A stretch of DNA of 44,351 bases. Origin: an uncultured Lachnospiraceae bacterium (GTDB taxonomy: Bacteria; Bacillota; Clostridia; Lachnospirales; Lachnospiraceae). The notes under the pieces are model-generated. The model saw nothing but the letters and a program-made list of their open reading frames with translations, did no database searches and was not told where the DNA came from. Positions 8,781-16,236 of the stretch are shown in pieces (position 1 is the stretch's first letter; every line of letters starts with the position of its first letter). The stretch is from NCBI GenBank assembly GCA_905234245.1, contig CAJOGN010000010.1, forward strand, positions 1 through 44,351, read 5' to 3'. The position numbers and the translations under genes are program-made.

Positions 8781-9616
8781 TCTAAAACCTCCATCATACT
8801 GTTATAGTTTCTATTAGGATTCTTCTCCTTAGCAAGGCAAAGGGTTCTTCTAGCTAATGCCTTATAAAGAGAAAGCTCATCTCCTTGAAGCACGCTCATA
8901 TGTTTTTCTACGGTTTCTATATCTCCTCTTTCAATAGGTCCCGTAAGGGATTCAACCGTTCCTTTTTCTACAATGTTATGAGCATTCCCAAGGATAAGTG
9001 GTCCCATGGTCTCAAATATAGTTTTCTCTTCAAAACCACATTCTAGCAGCATCCTTCCTGCCATATCTGCGAGAGTAACTGCGAAATTGCTCACAATACT
9101 ACAGGCCGCATGATATTTTATCTTCTCGGAAGAGTCAATTATCTGCACCCTGTTTTTGCATTTAAGAAAAATACCAGCTACTTCACCGATTTTTTCGCTA
9201 CTTCCTTCAATTGTAAAAAAAGCTGACTGTATATCCTTATATGATTCGTATTTGTCTGAAATCGCCAGGATAGGATGAACTGAAAAACCATAAACTTTTT
9301 GGTTCTCCATACCAGAAAATACTTCGGAGCCAAGAGCCCCACTAGTATGACAGATTATTTTATTATTAAGATCAATCTCTTTAAGTCTTTCCCATACCAC
9401 AGGTATCACACCATCTGGTACAGTAAGAAACAAAACATCACTCACTTCAACAAGTTGTTTCATCGTTTCGTATTTATTTGTTTCGGTAAATTTGGCGGCA
9501 TCTTCAGCCGATGCCAGGCTTTTGCTGTAGTATCCTGTTACGGTATACTCATGTTCTGTAAGGTATCTGCCCAGGGAGAATCCTACCTTTCCTGCGCCGA
9601 TAAATCCTATTCTCAT
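8777..9616 (-). CDS. panG: Rossmann / DUF2520 oxidoreductase, probable ketopantoate reductase of the PanG type
   Basis: The N-terminus is an NAD(P)-binding Rossmann fold with the GAGKVG loop (about residues 7-12). The C-terminal half matches the DUF2520 all-helical domain ([22 protein letters not shown]). The gene is first in an operon with panB, panC and panD, and no classical panE is present. The PanG family has been described as an alternative ketopantoate reductase, and I believe it belongs to this Rossmann/DUF2520 group. It would reduce ketopantoate to pantoate with NADPH. The start at 9616 has an AAGGAGG ribosome binding site. The function is inferred from family and context. Confidence 0.78.
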   Translation of the reverse strand: MRIGFIGAGKVGFSLGRYLTEHEYTVTGYYSKSLASAEDAAKFTETNKYETMKQLVEVSDVLFLTVPDGVIPVVWERLKEIDLNNKIICHTSGALGSEVFSGMENQKVYGFSVHPILAISDKYESYKDIQSAFFTIEGSSEKIGEVAGIFLKCKNRVQIIDSSEKIKYHAACSIVSNFAVTLADMAGRMLLECGFEEKTIFETMGPLILGNAHNIVEKGTVESLTGPIERGDIETVEKHMSVLQGDELSLYKALARRTLCLAKEKNPNRNYNSMMEVLE

Positions 9617-9670
9617 ATCATCGCCTCCTTATACGGAAGTGATGTTGTTTCATTAAGACTATATTCCGGT

Positions 9671-9692
9671 ACGGTTCTATCATAGATACCGT
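9671..9692. promoter_or_regulatory. palindrome in the pan operon leader, candidate operator
   Basis: The arms ACGGT/ACCGT enclose TCTAT/ATAGA around a central C, with one unpaired T. The 22-bp dyad lies about +8 to +29 of the pan transcript. The place suits a repressor, but no regulator gene is nearby and the site is unlike any I know. Confidence 0.35.
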
Positions 9693-9705
9693 CCATCCGT
9701 TAATG

Positions 9706-9734
9706 ACTATATCATTTACTCGCCAAATGTTCAA
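9706..9734 (-). promoter_or_regulatory. sigma-A promoter of the pan-coa operon
   Basis: On the minus strand -35 TTGAAC (9729-9734) and -10 TATAGT (9706-9711) are 17 bp apart. It lies between the FHA gene stop and the PanG-like gene start, giving a leader of about 80 nt. No terminator is seen between the FHA gene and this promoter, so some read-through from the tad operon is possible. Confidence 0.8.
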
Positions 9735-9748
9735 GCCTTAAAAACACC

Positions 9749-10933
9749 CTAAGACACTATCTTGTAACATTCATCAGCGAACATTATCTCGTCGCCCGAC
9801 TTAATCTCCACCTTCTGTTGATATCCTAATAGCTCTCCGTTCACAGATGTTCCATTAGTAGAATTCAAATCTTCAATATACATCCCCCGCCCTTCTCTTC
9901 TAATTCTGGCATGATAACGACTAACAACAGGAGAATCTATTACACCGTCATTGCCTTCCTTAGACGAACCTAGCAGAAACACATCCTTAGTAATTCTAAT
10001 ATTATCCTTCTTGTTATCCCCCATATACTGTAACTCTACTATCATTTTCCGGGGCCTGCTACTCATATTATTTTCATTATCATCTAAGGAAGTTAATAAT
10101 ACTGTCGGTTCATATATCTGCTGATCAGGTTCATATATGAAATCTTCTGATAATTCATTTCTCCTATTCTTGTTTCTTTTCGACTTTTTGAATCTCTCAA
10201 CCTTGGGAACATTTTTCTTAAATTCAAACAGACTCTTACTGTCGTCGTTTTCGCCTTTTATCCTACTTAGTATAACATCCTTTATCCTATCTATTAAGGT
10301 AGGCTCCTCCTCTTCTTCGAAGATATCTCCACCCTCATCAATAGGTTCAAATAACTGCTCCTTTTCTTTCTCATCTTCCTCTACTGATACAGCAACCTCT
10401 TCACAGTCCTTATCTTCATCTATAATACTTATTAGTCCATCGATTCCTACTCCATTAAGGGATTCGTCATATAGTCTTATGCATGTATCCATAAGCTTAT
10501 CTTCAGCATTTTCCATAAGAAATTCTGTTAATCGATCAAGATTAGTCTCAGCTTCATTATCTGGATAATATATAAGCATTAGCTTCCACTCAGAATTATT
10601 CTTCACTACAAAAATAGTATTGGCATCTATAATAAGGTGGTTAACATCTATTAAATATCTCTCTGTCTCATCAATAGCTATCTTAAGATAAACTAATACC
10701 TTCCTTATTAATTCTAGTGTAATACCCTGCTGCATCAGGTAATCCTTCAAGGACACTAAGCCTGTTATGTCATACCACACCTGCATTTCATTGTTGATAC
10801 TCACAGTATGAAAGGGTACTAGTATATCTATATCATTATACATTAAGATATCCTTCTCATAGCCCATATCATCAAATGTTGCTTTGGCTATCATAAAGCT
10901 ATTCTTCAAATCTCTCTTGAACCTGTATTCCAT
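9749..10933 (-). CDS. FHA domain protein with N-terminal DUF6382-like domain
   Basis: This 394-residue cytoplasmic protein has an N-terminal domain (about 1-170) resembling DUF6382, a charged linker (about 175-300) and a C-terminal forkhead-associated domain (about 305-394). The FHA domain shows the conserved GSS, SRYHARI and LNSTNGTSVNG elements for phosphothreonine binding. FHA proteins dock onto Ser/Thr-kinase substrates, so the pilus machine may respond to phosphorylation; no kinase gene is in the window. The ATG overlaps the stop of the previous gene by one base (TAATG). It is the last gene of the tad operon. Confidence 0.85.
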   Translation of the reverse strand: MEYRFKRDLKNSFMIAKATFDDMGYEKDILMYNDIDILVPFHTVSINNEMQVWYDITGLVSLKDYLMQQGITLELIRKVLVYLKIAIDETERYLIDVNHLIIDANTIFVVKNNSEWKLMLIYYPDNEAETNLDRLTEFLMENAEDKLMDTCIRLYDESLNGVGIDGLISIIDEDKDCEEVAVSVEEDEKEKEQLFEPIDEGGDIFEEEEEPTLIDRIKDVILSRIKGENDDSKSLFEFKKNVPKVERFKKSKRNKNRRNELSEDFIYEPDQQIYEPTVLLTSLDDNENNMSSRPRKMIVELQYMGDNKKDNIRITKDVFLLGSSKEGNDGVIDSPVVSRYHARIRREGRGMYIEDLNSTNGTSVNGELLGYQQKVEIKSGDEIMFADECYKIVS

Positions 10934-11208
10934 TACTCGCCTCCCATTAATTCTAATTGCTTAAAAGCACAAAAAGCTCTAAATTCCTCAACACTATCGA
11001 CGCTATAATCTCTCATCATGGTTGTTACAAAGTCTACATTCTCATGATATGCTGTGAACATAAGTAAAAACAATGCCACTAGAATTCCCATAGTAATCAC
11101 CATAATAAATGATGCTTCTACTGTAAGGCTTGCCTTGAAGCATCCTATCATATCTTCTGTTTCTTCCAGACTACGCTCTGTAGAATTGTTACTGTCTATA
11201 TCACTCAT
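10933..11208 (-). CDS. small TadE-like pseudopilin / membrane protein
   Basis: This 91-residue protein has one hydrophobic segment at about 30-53, preceded by the KASLTVEASF motif seen in TadE-like pseudopilins of Lachnospiraceae. Its soluble tail is short and no other domain is visible. It overlaps the upstream peptidase gene by four bases (ATGA) and the FHA gene by one. It is probably an accessory minor pilin of the Tad system. Confidence 0.7.
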   Translation of the reverse strand: MSDIDSNNSTERSLEETEDMIGCFKASLTVEASFIMVITMGILVALFLLMFTAYHENVDFVTTMMRDYSVDSVEEFRAFCAFKQLELMGGE

Positions 11209-11633
11209 AACGCACCTCCGTTGAAGACAAGAGTTACAACATATACCCCTAACACAAATGGCACTAATGGTATCTCGCTATCCTTCTTTTTCTTCTTCAA
11301 TAGCATTAGAATTATCCCATATATTCCTGCAAGGCTTGTTGAAAGCCATAGTAATATTAGGTTGTTCCAAAATCCAAGATAAATACCTGTTGCAATAAAT
11401 AATATTCCATCTCCATATCCTATCTTCTCTTTCGATAAATATCCAATTACCAGAAGTACTACTCCTATAGACGCTCCACCCAACATATCTATCCAGGAAA
11501 TTCGCCCATAAATCAGATGAAAAACTACTCCAAGTATTGCAAAACAATTAACAACAACCAGCCTTATTCTCTTCAGCTTATAATCTTCGAAACCACATAT
11601 ACTAAGCAAACCTAACAAACCTACTGCTTCCAT
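11205..11633 (-). CDS. second A24 prepilin peptidase (short form)
   Basis: This 142-residue membrane protein has four to five hydrophobic segments. It keeps the two aspartates of A24 prepilin peptidases: Asp17 in FEDYKLKRI and Asp75 in the GYGDG motif. It lacks the N-methylase part, like TadV/CpaA. A second A24 enzyme (18332-18841) heads the same operon, so the two may serve the Flp pilin and the TadE-like pseudopilins separately. An AAGGAG site precedes the ATG at 11633. Confidence 0.8.
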   Translation of the reverse strand: MEAVGLLGLLSICGFEDYKLKRIRLVVVNCFAILGVVFHLIYGRISWIDMLGGASIGVVLLVIGYLSKEKIGYGDGILFIATGIYLGFWNNLILLWLSTSLAGIYGIILMLLKKKKKDSEIPLVPFVLGVYVVTLVFNGGAL

Positions 11634-11665
11634 AACATCTCCTTAAATACTATTATTTCACTTAA

Positions 11666-12526
11666 CTAATTCCCACACTTACCACAAGCATGATATGACC
11701 CTGCATCCTCTAGCTTGATTCGATTGACACTTCTCTTAAGAGCAGAACAATTAAGGCTGCTATGGTACACATCTCCATAGTCTGTAACATAAACTGTGCC
11801 TAAATTCTTCTTGCCCTTACACAATGGACAGGACTTATATTTTCCTCCGGAAATGTTCCTCGAATCTCCCACCATATTAGCGCTTAGTGCATGTATTGAT
11901 GGCTTTAGATATGGACAACTCAAACTCCTATGATAAGCCTGTCCATATTTTGTTACATATACATACTCTCCTGCATCCTCTGATTCTAATGGATCATATC
12001 CTACCCATTTCCTGCTAACTGCAACGCTAGACATCTTAATGGTCTTCTTGCCAAATAGTGTAATAGGATTCTTAAGCCTGTAATTACACACGAGATTAAC
12101 ATAATTCTTATCAAACTCAGATTCAGAAAAATCTAAACCTAGTATGCCTCCTATTATCTCTGAATTAACTCTGTCCATAGAAACAATTAGTGCCCTACAT
12201 TGTCCTATAATCACAAGACCACTTTCTTCATCATTATCTGTAATTAACGCTGCATGTTGCCTGGCTGTTTTATTAAGAGTATAATCTACACCCCACTGTA
12301 CATAGAGCACACGAAAAAAATATAAGAAGAACACAACCATCATCAAGCTTATTGGCAAAATAAACGCAGCTTCAACAGTATAAGATGCTTTTAACCGGAG
12401 GTTGCATAGTGGTGTCTCTTTTGGATTAAGACAATTTTTTTCTGAAGATGTCAAGATTCTCTTATATTTTATTTTTTGATTTAATCGTAACTTTCGATAG
12501 GGTTTTAAAATAGAAAGAGACACCAC
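11666..12526 (-). CDS. TadE-like pseudopilin with two C-terminal zinc-ribbon-like repeats
   Basis: A hydrophobic segment at about 52-75, preceded by KASYTVEAAF, marks a TadE-type pseudopilin anchored in the membrane. The tail ends in two tandem copies of a domain starting VYVTxYGxxYHxSLxC. Copy 1 has His199, Cys204 and CxxC 233/236; copy 2 has His255, Cys260 and CxxC 281/284. Each probably binds one metal ion outside the cell. The start is GTG at 12526, because AAAGGAGG lies between the earlier ATG (12544) and this codon. The first 45 residues are an unusual extension encoded by a 25-bp inverted repeat and its spacer. The gene is 24 bp from the DUF5702 stop. Confidence 0.8.
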   Translation of the reverse strand: MVSLSILKPYRKLRLNQKIKYKRILTSSEKNCLNPKETPLCNLRLKASYTVEAAFILPISLMMVVFFLYFFRVLYVQWGVDYTLNKTARQHAALITDNDEESGLVIIGQCRALIVSMDRVNSEIIGGILGLDFSESEFDKNYVNLVCNYRLKNPITLFGKKTIKMSSVAVSRKWVGYDPLESEDAGEYVYVTKYGQAYHRSLSCPYLKPSIHALSANMVGDSRNISGGKYKSCPLCKGKKNLGTVYVTDYGDVYHSSLNCSALKRSVNRIKLEDAGSYHACGKCGN

Positions 12527-12538
12527 TATACAACCTCC
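12397..12538. repeat. 25-bp inverted repeat around the tadE start (possible inverton or RNA switch)
   Basis: The arms at 12397-12421 and 12514-12538 match in 24 of 25 positions as inverted repeats, with a 92-bp AT-rich spacer. The right arm holds the AGGAGG and GTG start of the tadE gene; the left arm lies in its codons 36-43. If the spacer inverts, the frame would end at the seventh codon. If it stays, the mRNA arms can pair and bury the ribosome binding site. The spacer also contains a promoter-like TTGACA (12449-12454) and CTTAAT (12425-12430), 18 bp apart on the minus strand. No recombinase gene is in the window. Confidence 0.9.
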
Positions 12539-12550
12539 TTTCATAAAGCT

Positions 12551-13975
12551 TTATAAGTATGACCTATACTCTTTTTTTCTAAACTGATAAAAATCGAGAA
12601 ACAAAACGTCTAAGGTCACCAGACTAAAAAACATTGGATCTGCTTCATACTCTATAGTCATATCCATGTCGCAGATTAAATTATCCATCTTAAGATTCTC
12701 ATAATATGGTATGGAATTCATAGAATTCTCTATTACATCAAGGGCACGCATGCTCTCATTATGAGAAGACTCTAACACCAGAAATGCAAGAATATAGTCT
12801 TCGTAGCTCATTCCTGCTTCGCAATTTCTAGCTTTAAAATCAGGGCTCATACAGGCTCCTATATTGAACAAATCACTTGTCCATTCTTCTTGTGACTTAA
12901 TCATTGATACCTTGCCACCATCTAAAAGAAGTCGTACATCTAATACACCTTCCATATATGCCCATGCTGCCATAATTGCATATTTACCTGCATCAATAGC
13001 CCCTTTATTGCCTGTCCATGCTAATAAAGCTGCAGACAGAGCCAAGGCCTGATTACACCTTGCTTCATCTCTATATAGAGCAACATAATTCACACTTCCT
13101 CTAAGGGCAAGAAGTCTTCCAACAACCCCCTTGAGATTATCTGTATCGTTATCATTTCCTGATACAATATATTCTAGTTCGTACTTAAGACCTCCATGTC
13201 CTAAGTCTTTCCCAAAATGTGATAGCTTGTCCTTCAAATACATAGAGAATACTATCTTATCTAAGGAAGATGCCTTGGTAGAATTCTTGGAATTACCTTT
13301 GTGCAAGCTCCTATGGGATACACTTTCACTTAGATTAAAGGATTCTGCAGACACCTTTTTATCACTTGGAATAACCTGTTCTAGAATACCTCTACTTTTG
13401 AATGAATTAACATCTTCAACCATGCTAGAACCTTTTCTTATCTGTTCCTCTGTGAGATTAAGATTATTATCTTCATCTGAACTACTCTTTGCAGGCAAAC
13501 TCATGGGATTTAGATTTTCATAGTTACTTACCTCAAGAGAATTATTGTTTACCTTAGATGTTAATTCCTTTCCAATATTATCTCTGTAACATATGGCTGC
13601 TTCATGAATAAATGGAGCACCATCACTATCTGTTAGTAACATATAATCATCGATGCTTACATCAATGGGGTTGAGTGACAGATAATCCACATTCCCCTGT
13701 GTCTGCATATTGGCAAAATCAAGGATTCTTTCCCTAAGGAAGCCATCGCCCTCATCTTTTGTTCCGTGAGATCTGTCAATTCCTAGAATTCCATACTGCT
13801 CCCACAACGGTCTTATATATTCTGAAAATGTATTGTCTGCTGAGGTTGATGTAACAAGCACCGCCTTGCTATCCACTCCATAGAATCTACTTGTCTCTAT
13901 TAGGGTAAATCCTAGTGAAGTTATCATCATAATTGTCATGCACATAAATAAGGTTATAGAGCCTCTACATCTCAT
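12551..13975 (-). CDS. DUF5702 protein, Tad-associated membrane protein (TadG-like position)
   Basis: This 474-residue protein begins with a pseudopilin-like membrane segment (GSITLFMCMTIMMITSLGF, about 5-23) and continues as a large, probably extracellular domain without known catalytic motifs. It resembles the DUF5702 family, found beside tadE in Clostridia, where TadG sits in other Tad loci. The ATG at 13975 overlaps the pilin gene stop by one base. Function in pilus assembly is inferred from position. Confidence 0.75.
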   Translation of the reverse strand: MRCRGSITLFMCMTIMMITSLGFTLIETSRFYGVDSKAVLVTSTSADNTFSEYIRPLWEQYGILGIDRSHGTKDEGDGFLRERILDFANMQTQGNVDYLSLNPIDVSIDDYMLLTDSDGAPFIHEAAICYRDNIGKELTSKVNNNSLEVSNYENLNPMSLPAKSSSDEDNNLNLTEEQIRKGSSMVEDVNSFKSRGILEQVIPSDKKVSAESFNLSESVSHRSLHKGNSKNSTKASSLDKIVFSMYLKDKLSHFGKDLGHGGLKYELEYIVSGNDNDTDNLKGVVGRLLALRGSVNYVALYRDEARCNQALALSAALLAWTGNKGAIDAGKYAIMAAWAYMEGVLDVRLLLDGGKVSMIKSQEEWTSDLFNIGACMSPDFKARNCEAGMSYEDYILAFLVLESSHNESMRALDVIENSMNSIPYYENLKMDNLICDMDMTIEYEADPMFFSLVTLDVLFLDFYQFRKKEYRSYL

Positions 13976-14163
13976 TAGACACTTCCTGCTTTGTCTGTAA
14001 TGGTAGAGAAAATATCGTTAACAATGCTTGTTAATTGTTTCTTGAATATTAGTACAAGACCAATTAATACAACGATAATTAATATAATCTCCACGACTCC
14101 TATCCCATCTTCTTCTTTAAAAAAATTCTTAATCATATTCCACATATTTTTTCCTACACTCAT
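13975..14163 (-). CDS. flp: Flp1-type type IVb pilin
   Basis: The 62-residue prepilin is the likely main subunit of the Flp pilus. A basic leader ends in EEDG at residue 20, followed by IGVVEIILIIVV. The cut after Gly20 leaves Glu at position +5 of the mature pilin, as in the class. A hydrophobic helix of about 20 residues follows, with a short charged tail. A strong AGGAGG lies 6 bp before the ATG, stronger than at its neighbours, which suits a highly made structural protein. Confidence 0.93.
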   Translation of the reverse strand: MSVGKNMWNMIKNFFKEEDGIGVVEIILIIVVLIGLVLIFKKQLTSIVNDIFSTITDKAGSV

Positions 14164-14212
14164 ATCTCTCCTCCTTCTTCACTAACATTACTACTCTCTT
14201 TTTTCCATCTAA

Positions 14213-15475
14213 CTACATAGCCTGCATATTGAATATTGATGGTGCAATAATAATTATTAACACAATTCCAAGTAAACCTATCATTGGAAACAATAGCTTA
14301 GTAGATGCTTCCTCCCCTGCAATCTTCACGTATTGCTTCTGCATCTCGAAGGCTTCAGCTTCTTCATTCTCTAACTGTTCAAGCATTCCCTTAGACCCCT
14401 TCTTGATACTACTTGTTAGTAGATTAGATAGTCTTCTATACTCTCTTGTAGGACAATAGGTTGCCAGATTCTCAAATGCTTTCACCTCACTTCTGCCTTC
14501 TTCAATCTCTCTGCATACTCTGAGAACACCTTCGAAGCCAGGTTCTTTTTTCTTACTTCTTCGTATCATATATTCCTCACTTATACGATACATTGCGTTC
14601 TTAATGCTTAATCCAGCTCCAACATATAATGACAAGCTTTCCACAATCTTAGGGTAATCCCGCACCATACTCTTAAGATATTTATCCTTCTTATTCTTCT
14701 CTTCCTTAGCCTGGCCAATAACCATTGCAACTGCTGCAAGAACACCAAGGATTCCTATCTTAGCTCCAAGAAATGTATATTTCTTACTCCAGGTAATTTC
14801 TCTATCTCCAACCTTATCGGGAAGAGTAACAGTATCATCTGAATCTTGAAACAAACCATGGACTGCTTTACGAACATAGTAATCTATTCCCAGACTCGAA
14901 TTGGTATCTAGTGGTACTACGCGAAACGAGAAAGAATACACATCACTTACATCCTCACAAGTAAGTGTTACATCAGCATCAATTAATGTTTCACTGCTTA
15001 CATTGTCATAATTAATCTCGCCTTCAGCTCCTACTATCTTGTAATCACTCAACTGCCATTCAGCCTTAACAAGACCATCCACATAGCTTTCCTTCATCAC
15101 AACAGCCTGACTGATTTCATCTAAATCTTCATTATCTCCAATGAAGGAGCCATCTATCTCTTCCTTTGCCTTACTTATTAACTCTTCTTTCTCTTCTGCG
15201 GTATGAAGCATAGCAGGTACATCTAGCACAATGTCTGTCTTCTTATCATCAGTCTTATACTCTAATTCCTCCTGGCTATCACTTTCACCTACTGCAGGTC
15301 TTTCGATAGTATTGTCAAACCATACTTTACTTGTCAGGAATTCTCCTAATGTAGCGATTATCCCAATTACTTCAACAATAATTGCTATCTTAAGTACCTT
15401 AGGTGGAATGAGCGGTCCTACTTTCTTCATCTTGGACAATATAATTGTTACAACAAGTATTAATGCACAAATCAA
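14213..15475 (-). CDS. tadC: TadC-like type II secretion F-domain protein with Ig-like insert
   Basis: This platform membrane protein of the Tad machine has 420 residues, longer than usual TadC. Hydrophobic segments lie at about 1-14, 27-48, 232-250 and 395-415. The C-terminal T2SF domain (about 260-385) carries RDYPKIVESLSLYVGAGLSIKNA. Between the second and third membrane segments is a region of about 180 residues that looks like an Ig-type beta domain (AEWQLSDYKIVGAEGEINYD, then VTLTCEDV). Positive charges put this region outside the cell. The start is TTG, with AGGAG 7 bp upstream. Confidence 0.85.
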   Translation of the reverse strand: MICALILVVTIILSKMKKVGPLIPPKVLKIAIIVEVIGIIATLGEFLTSKVWFDNTIERPAVGESDSQEELEYKTDDKKTDIVLDVPAMLHTAEEKEELISKAKEEIDGSFIGDNEDLDEISQAVVMKESYVDGLVKAEWQLSDYKIVGAEGEINYDNVSSETLIDADVTLTCEDVSDVYSFSFRVVPLDTNSSLGIDYYVRKAVHGLFQDSDDTVTLPDKVGDREITWSKKYTFLGAKIGILGVLAAVAMVIGQAKEEKNKKDKYLKSMVRDYPKIVESLSLYVGAGLSIKNAMYRISEEYMIRRSKKKEPGFEGVLRVCREIEEGRSEVKAFENLATYCPTREYRRLSNLLTSSIKKGSKGMLEQLENEEAEAFEMQKQYVKIAGEEASTKLLFPMIGLLGIVLIIIIAPSIFNMQAM

Positions 15476-15489
15476 TTCTTATCTCCTAT

Positions 15490-16236
15490 CTAATATTCAA
15501 TGGTTACAATTCTCTTAGCAATATATAGACATGCCACATAAAGTACTAAACTTACACTCATAACAATAACTCCCATTAGATTATGATAAAGTGGCTCTAT
15601 GAATTCATAAGATGTAAGTCCTATGTAAATTAGAATTCCTAAAGGCATCACACCCATGATTTTCATTTCGAACTGCTTCTCGGCAAGCTGTGTCTTGATG
15701 TCCTGCTTAACCTCTAATCGCTGCTCAATCTTCTCGGCACTAACAGAAATGTTCTTAATATAATTTCCACCTAACCTTTTGGCGTAGCCTATGGTGTAAG
15801 CGAAATTAACTATCTCTTCGTATTGATAATATGATGCAAAATCACTTATGGCCTGTTCTACTGGTTTCTTAAGTCTTAGTTGTCGCTGCATATTCTTAAG
15901 CCCTGGTAAGATAATCGCCTTGTCCCCACATAAATGCGATATCTCTTTATCAAGAATCATTACAGCATTCTCTAAGGAATGACCGCTTCTTAATTCGCTT
16001 ACTATCACCTTAAGCATCTCTCTGAATTCAATAAGAACCTTCTCTCTTCTCTTCTCGCTATTTCTATCCTGAAAATAATACAGGCACGCAAAGAGAATTA
16101 TTGGAAATAATATTAATGCAATAGCAGACCTATAGAATAACCATGCAACTAAAACTGTTATTGCAAGGGCTGATGCTATTACTCTTGGGTCCTTAATAGT
16201 TTCTCTGTATTTTGCAAATCTGCCTTTCTTACCCAT
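15490..16236 (-). CDS. tadB: TadB-like type II secretion F-domain protein
   Basis: This 248-residue platform protein has paired membrane segments at about 20-55 and 190-242. A cytoplasmic T2SF domain between them carries EFREMLKVIVSELRSGHSLENAV. With TadC it forms the membrane base on which the TadA ATPase drives pilus assembly. Its start lies 58 bases inside the 3' end of tadA, an unusually long overlap. An AAAGGAAAG site precedes the ATG at 16236, and later in-frame starts would cut into the basic N-terminus. Confidence 0.88.
   Translation of the reverse strand: MGKKGRFAKYRETIKDPRVIASALAITVLVAWLFYRSAIALILFPIILFACLYYFQDRNSEKRREKVLIEFREMLKVIVSELRSGHSLENAVMILDKEISHLCGDKAIILPGLKNMQRQLRLKKPVEQAISDFASYYQYEEIVNFAYTIGYAKRLGGNYIKNISVSAEKIEQRLEVKQDIKTQLAEKQFEMKIMGVMPLGILIYIGLTSYEFIEPLYHNLMGVIVMSVSLVLYVACLYIAKRIVTIEY

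Noticed and set aside
10137-10568. 143-codon Ser-rich open frame on the plus strand
   Set aside because: It is antisense to the charged linker of the FHA gene, has low complexity and lacks a ribosome binding site.
12425-12454. Promoter-like TTGACA-N18-CTTAAT inside the tadE inverted-repeat spacer
   Set aside because: The -10 is poor, and a transcript from it would have no in-frame start for tadE. It is noted but not called as a promoter.
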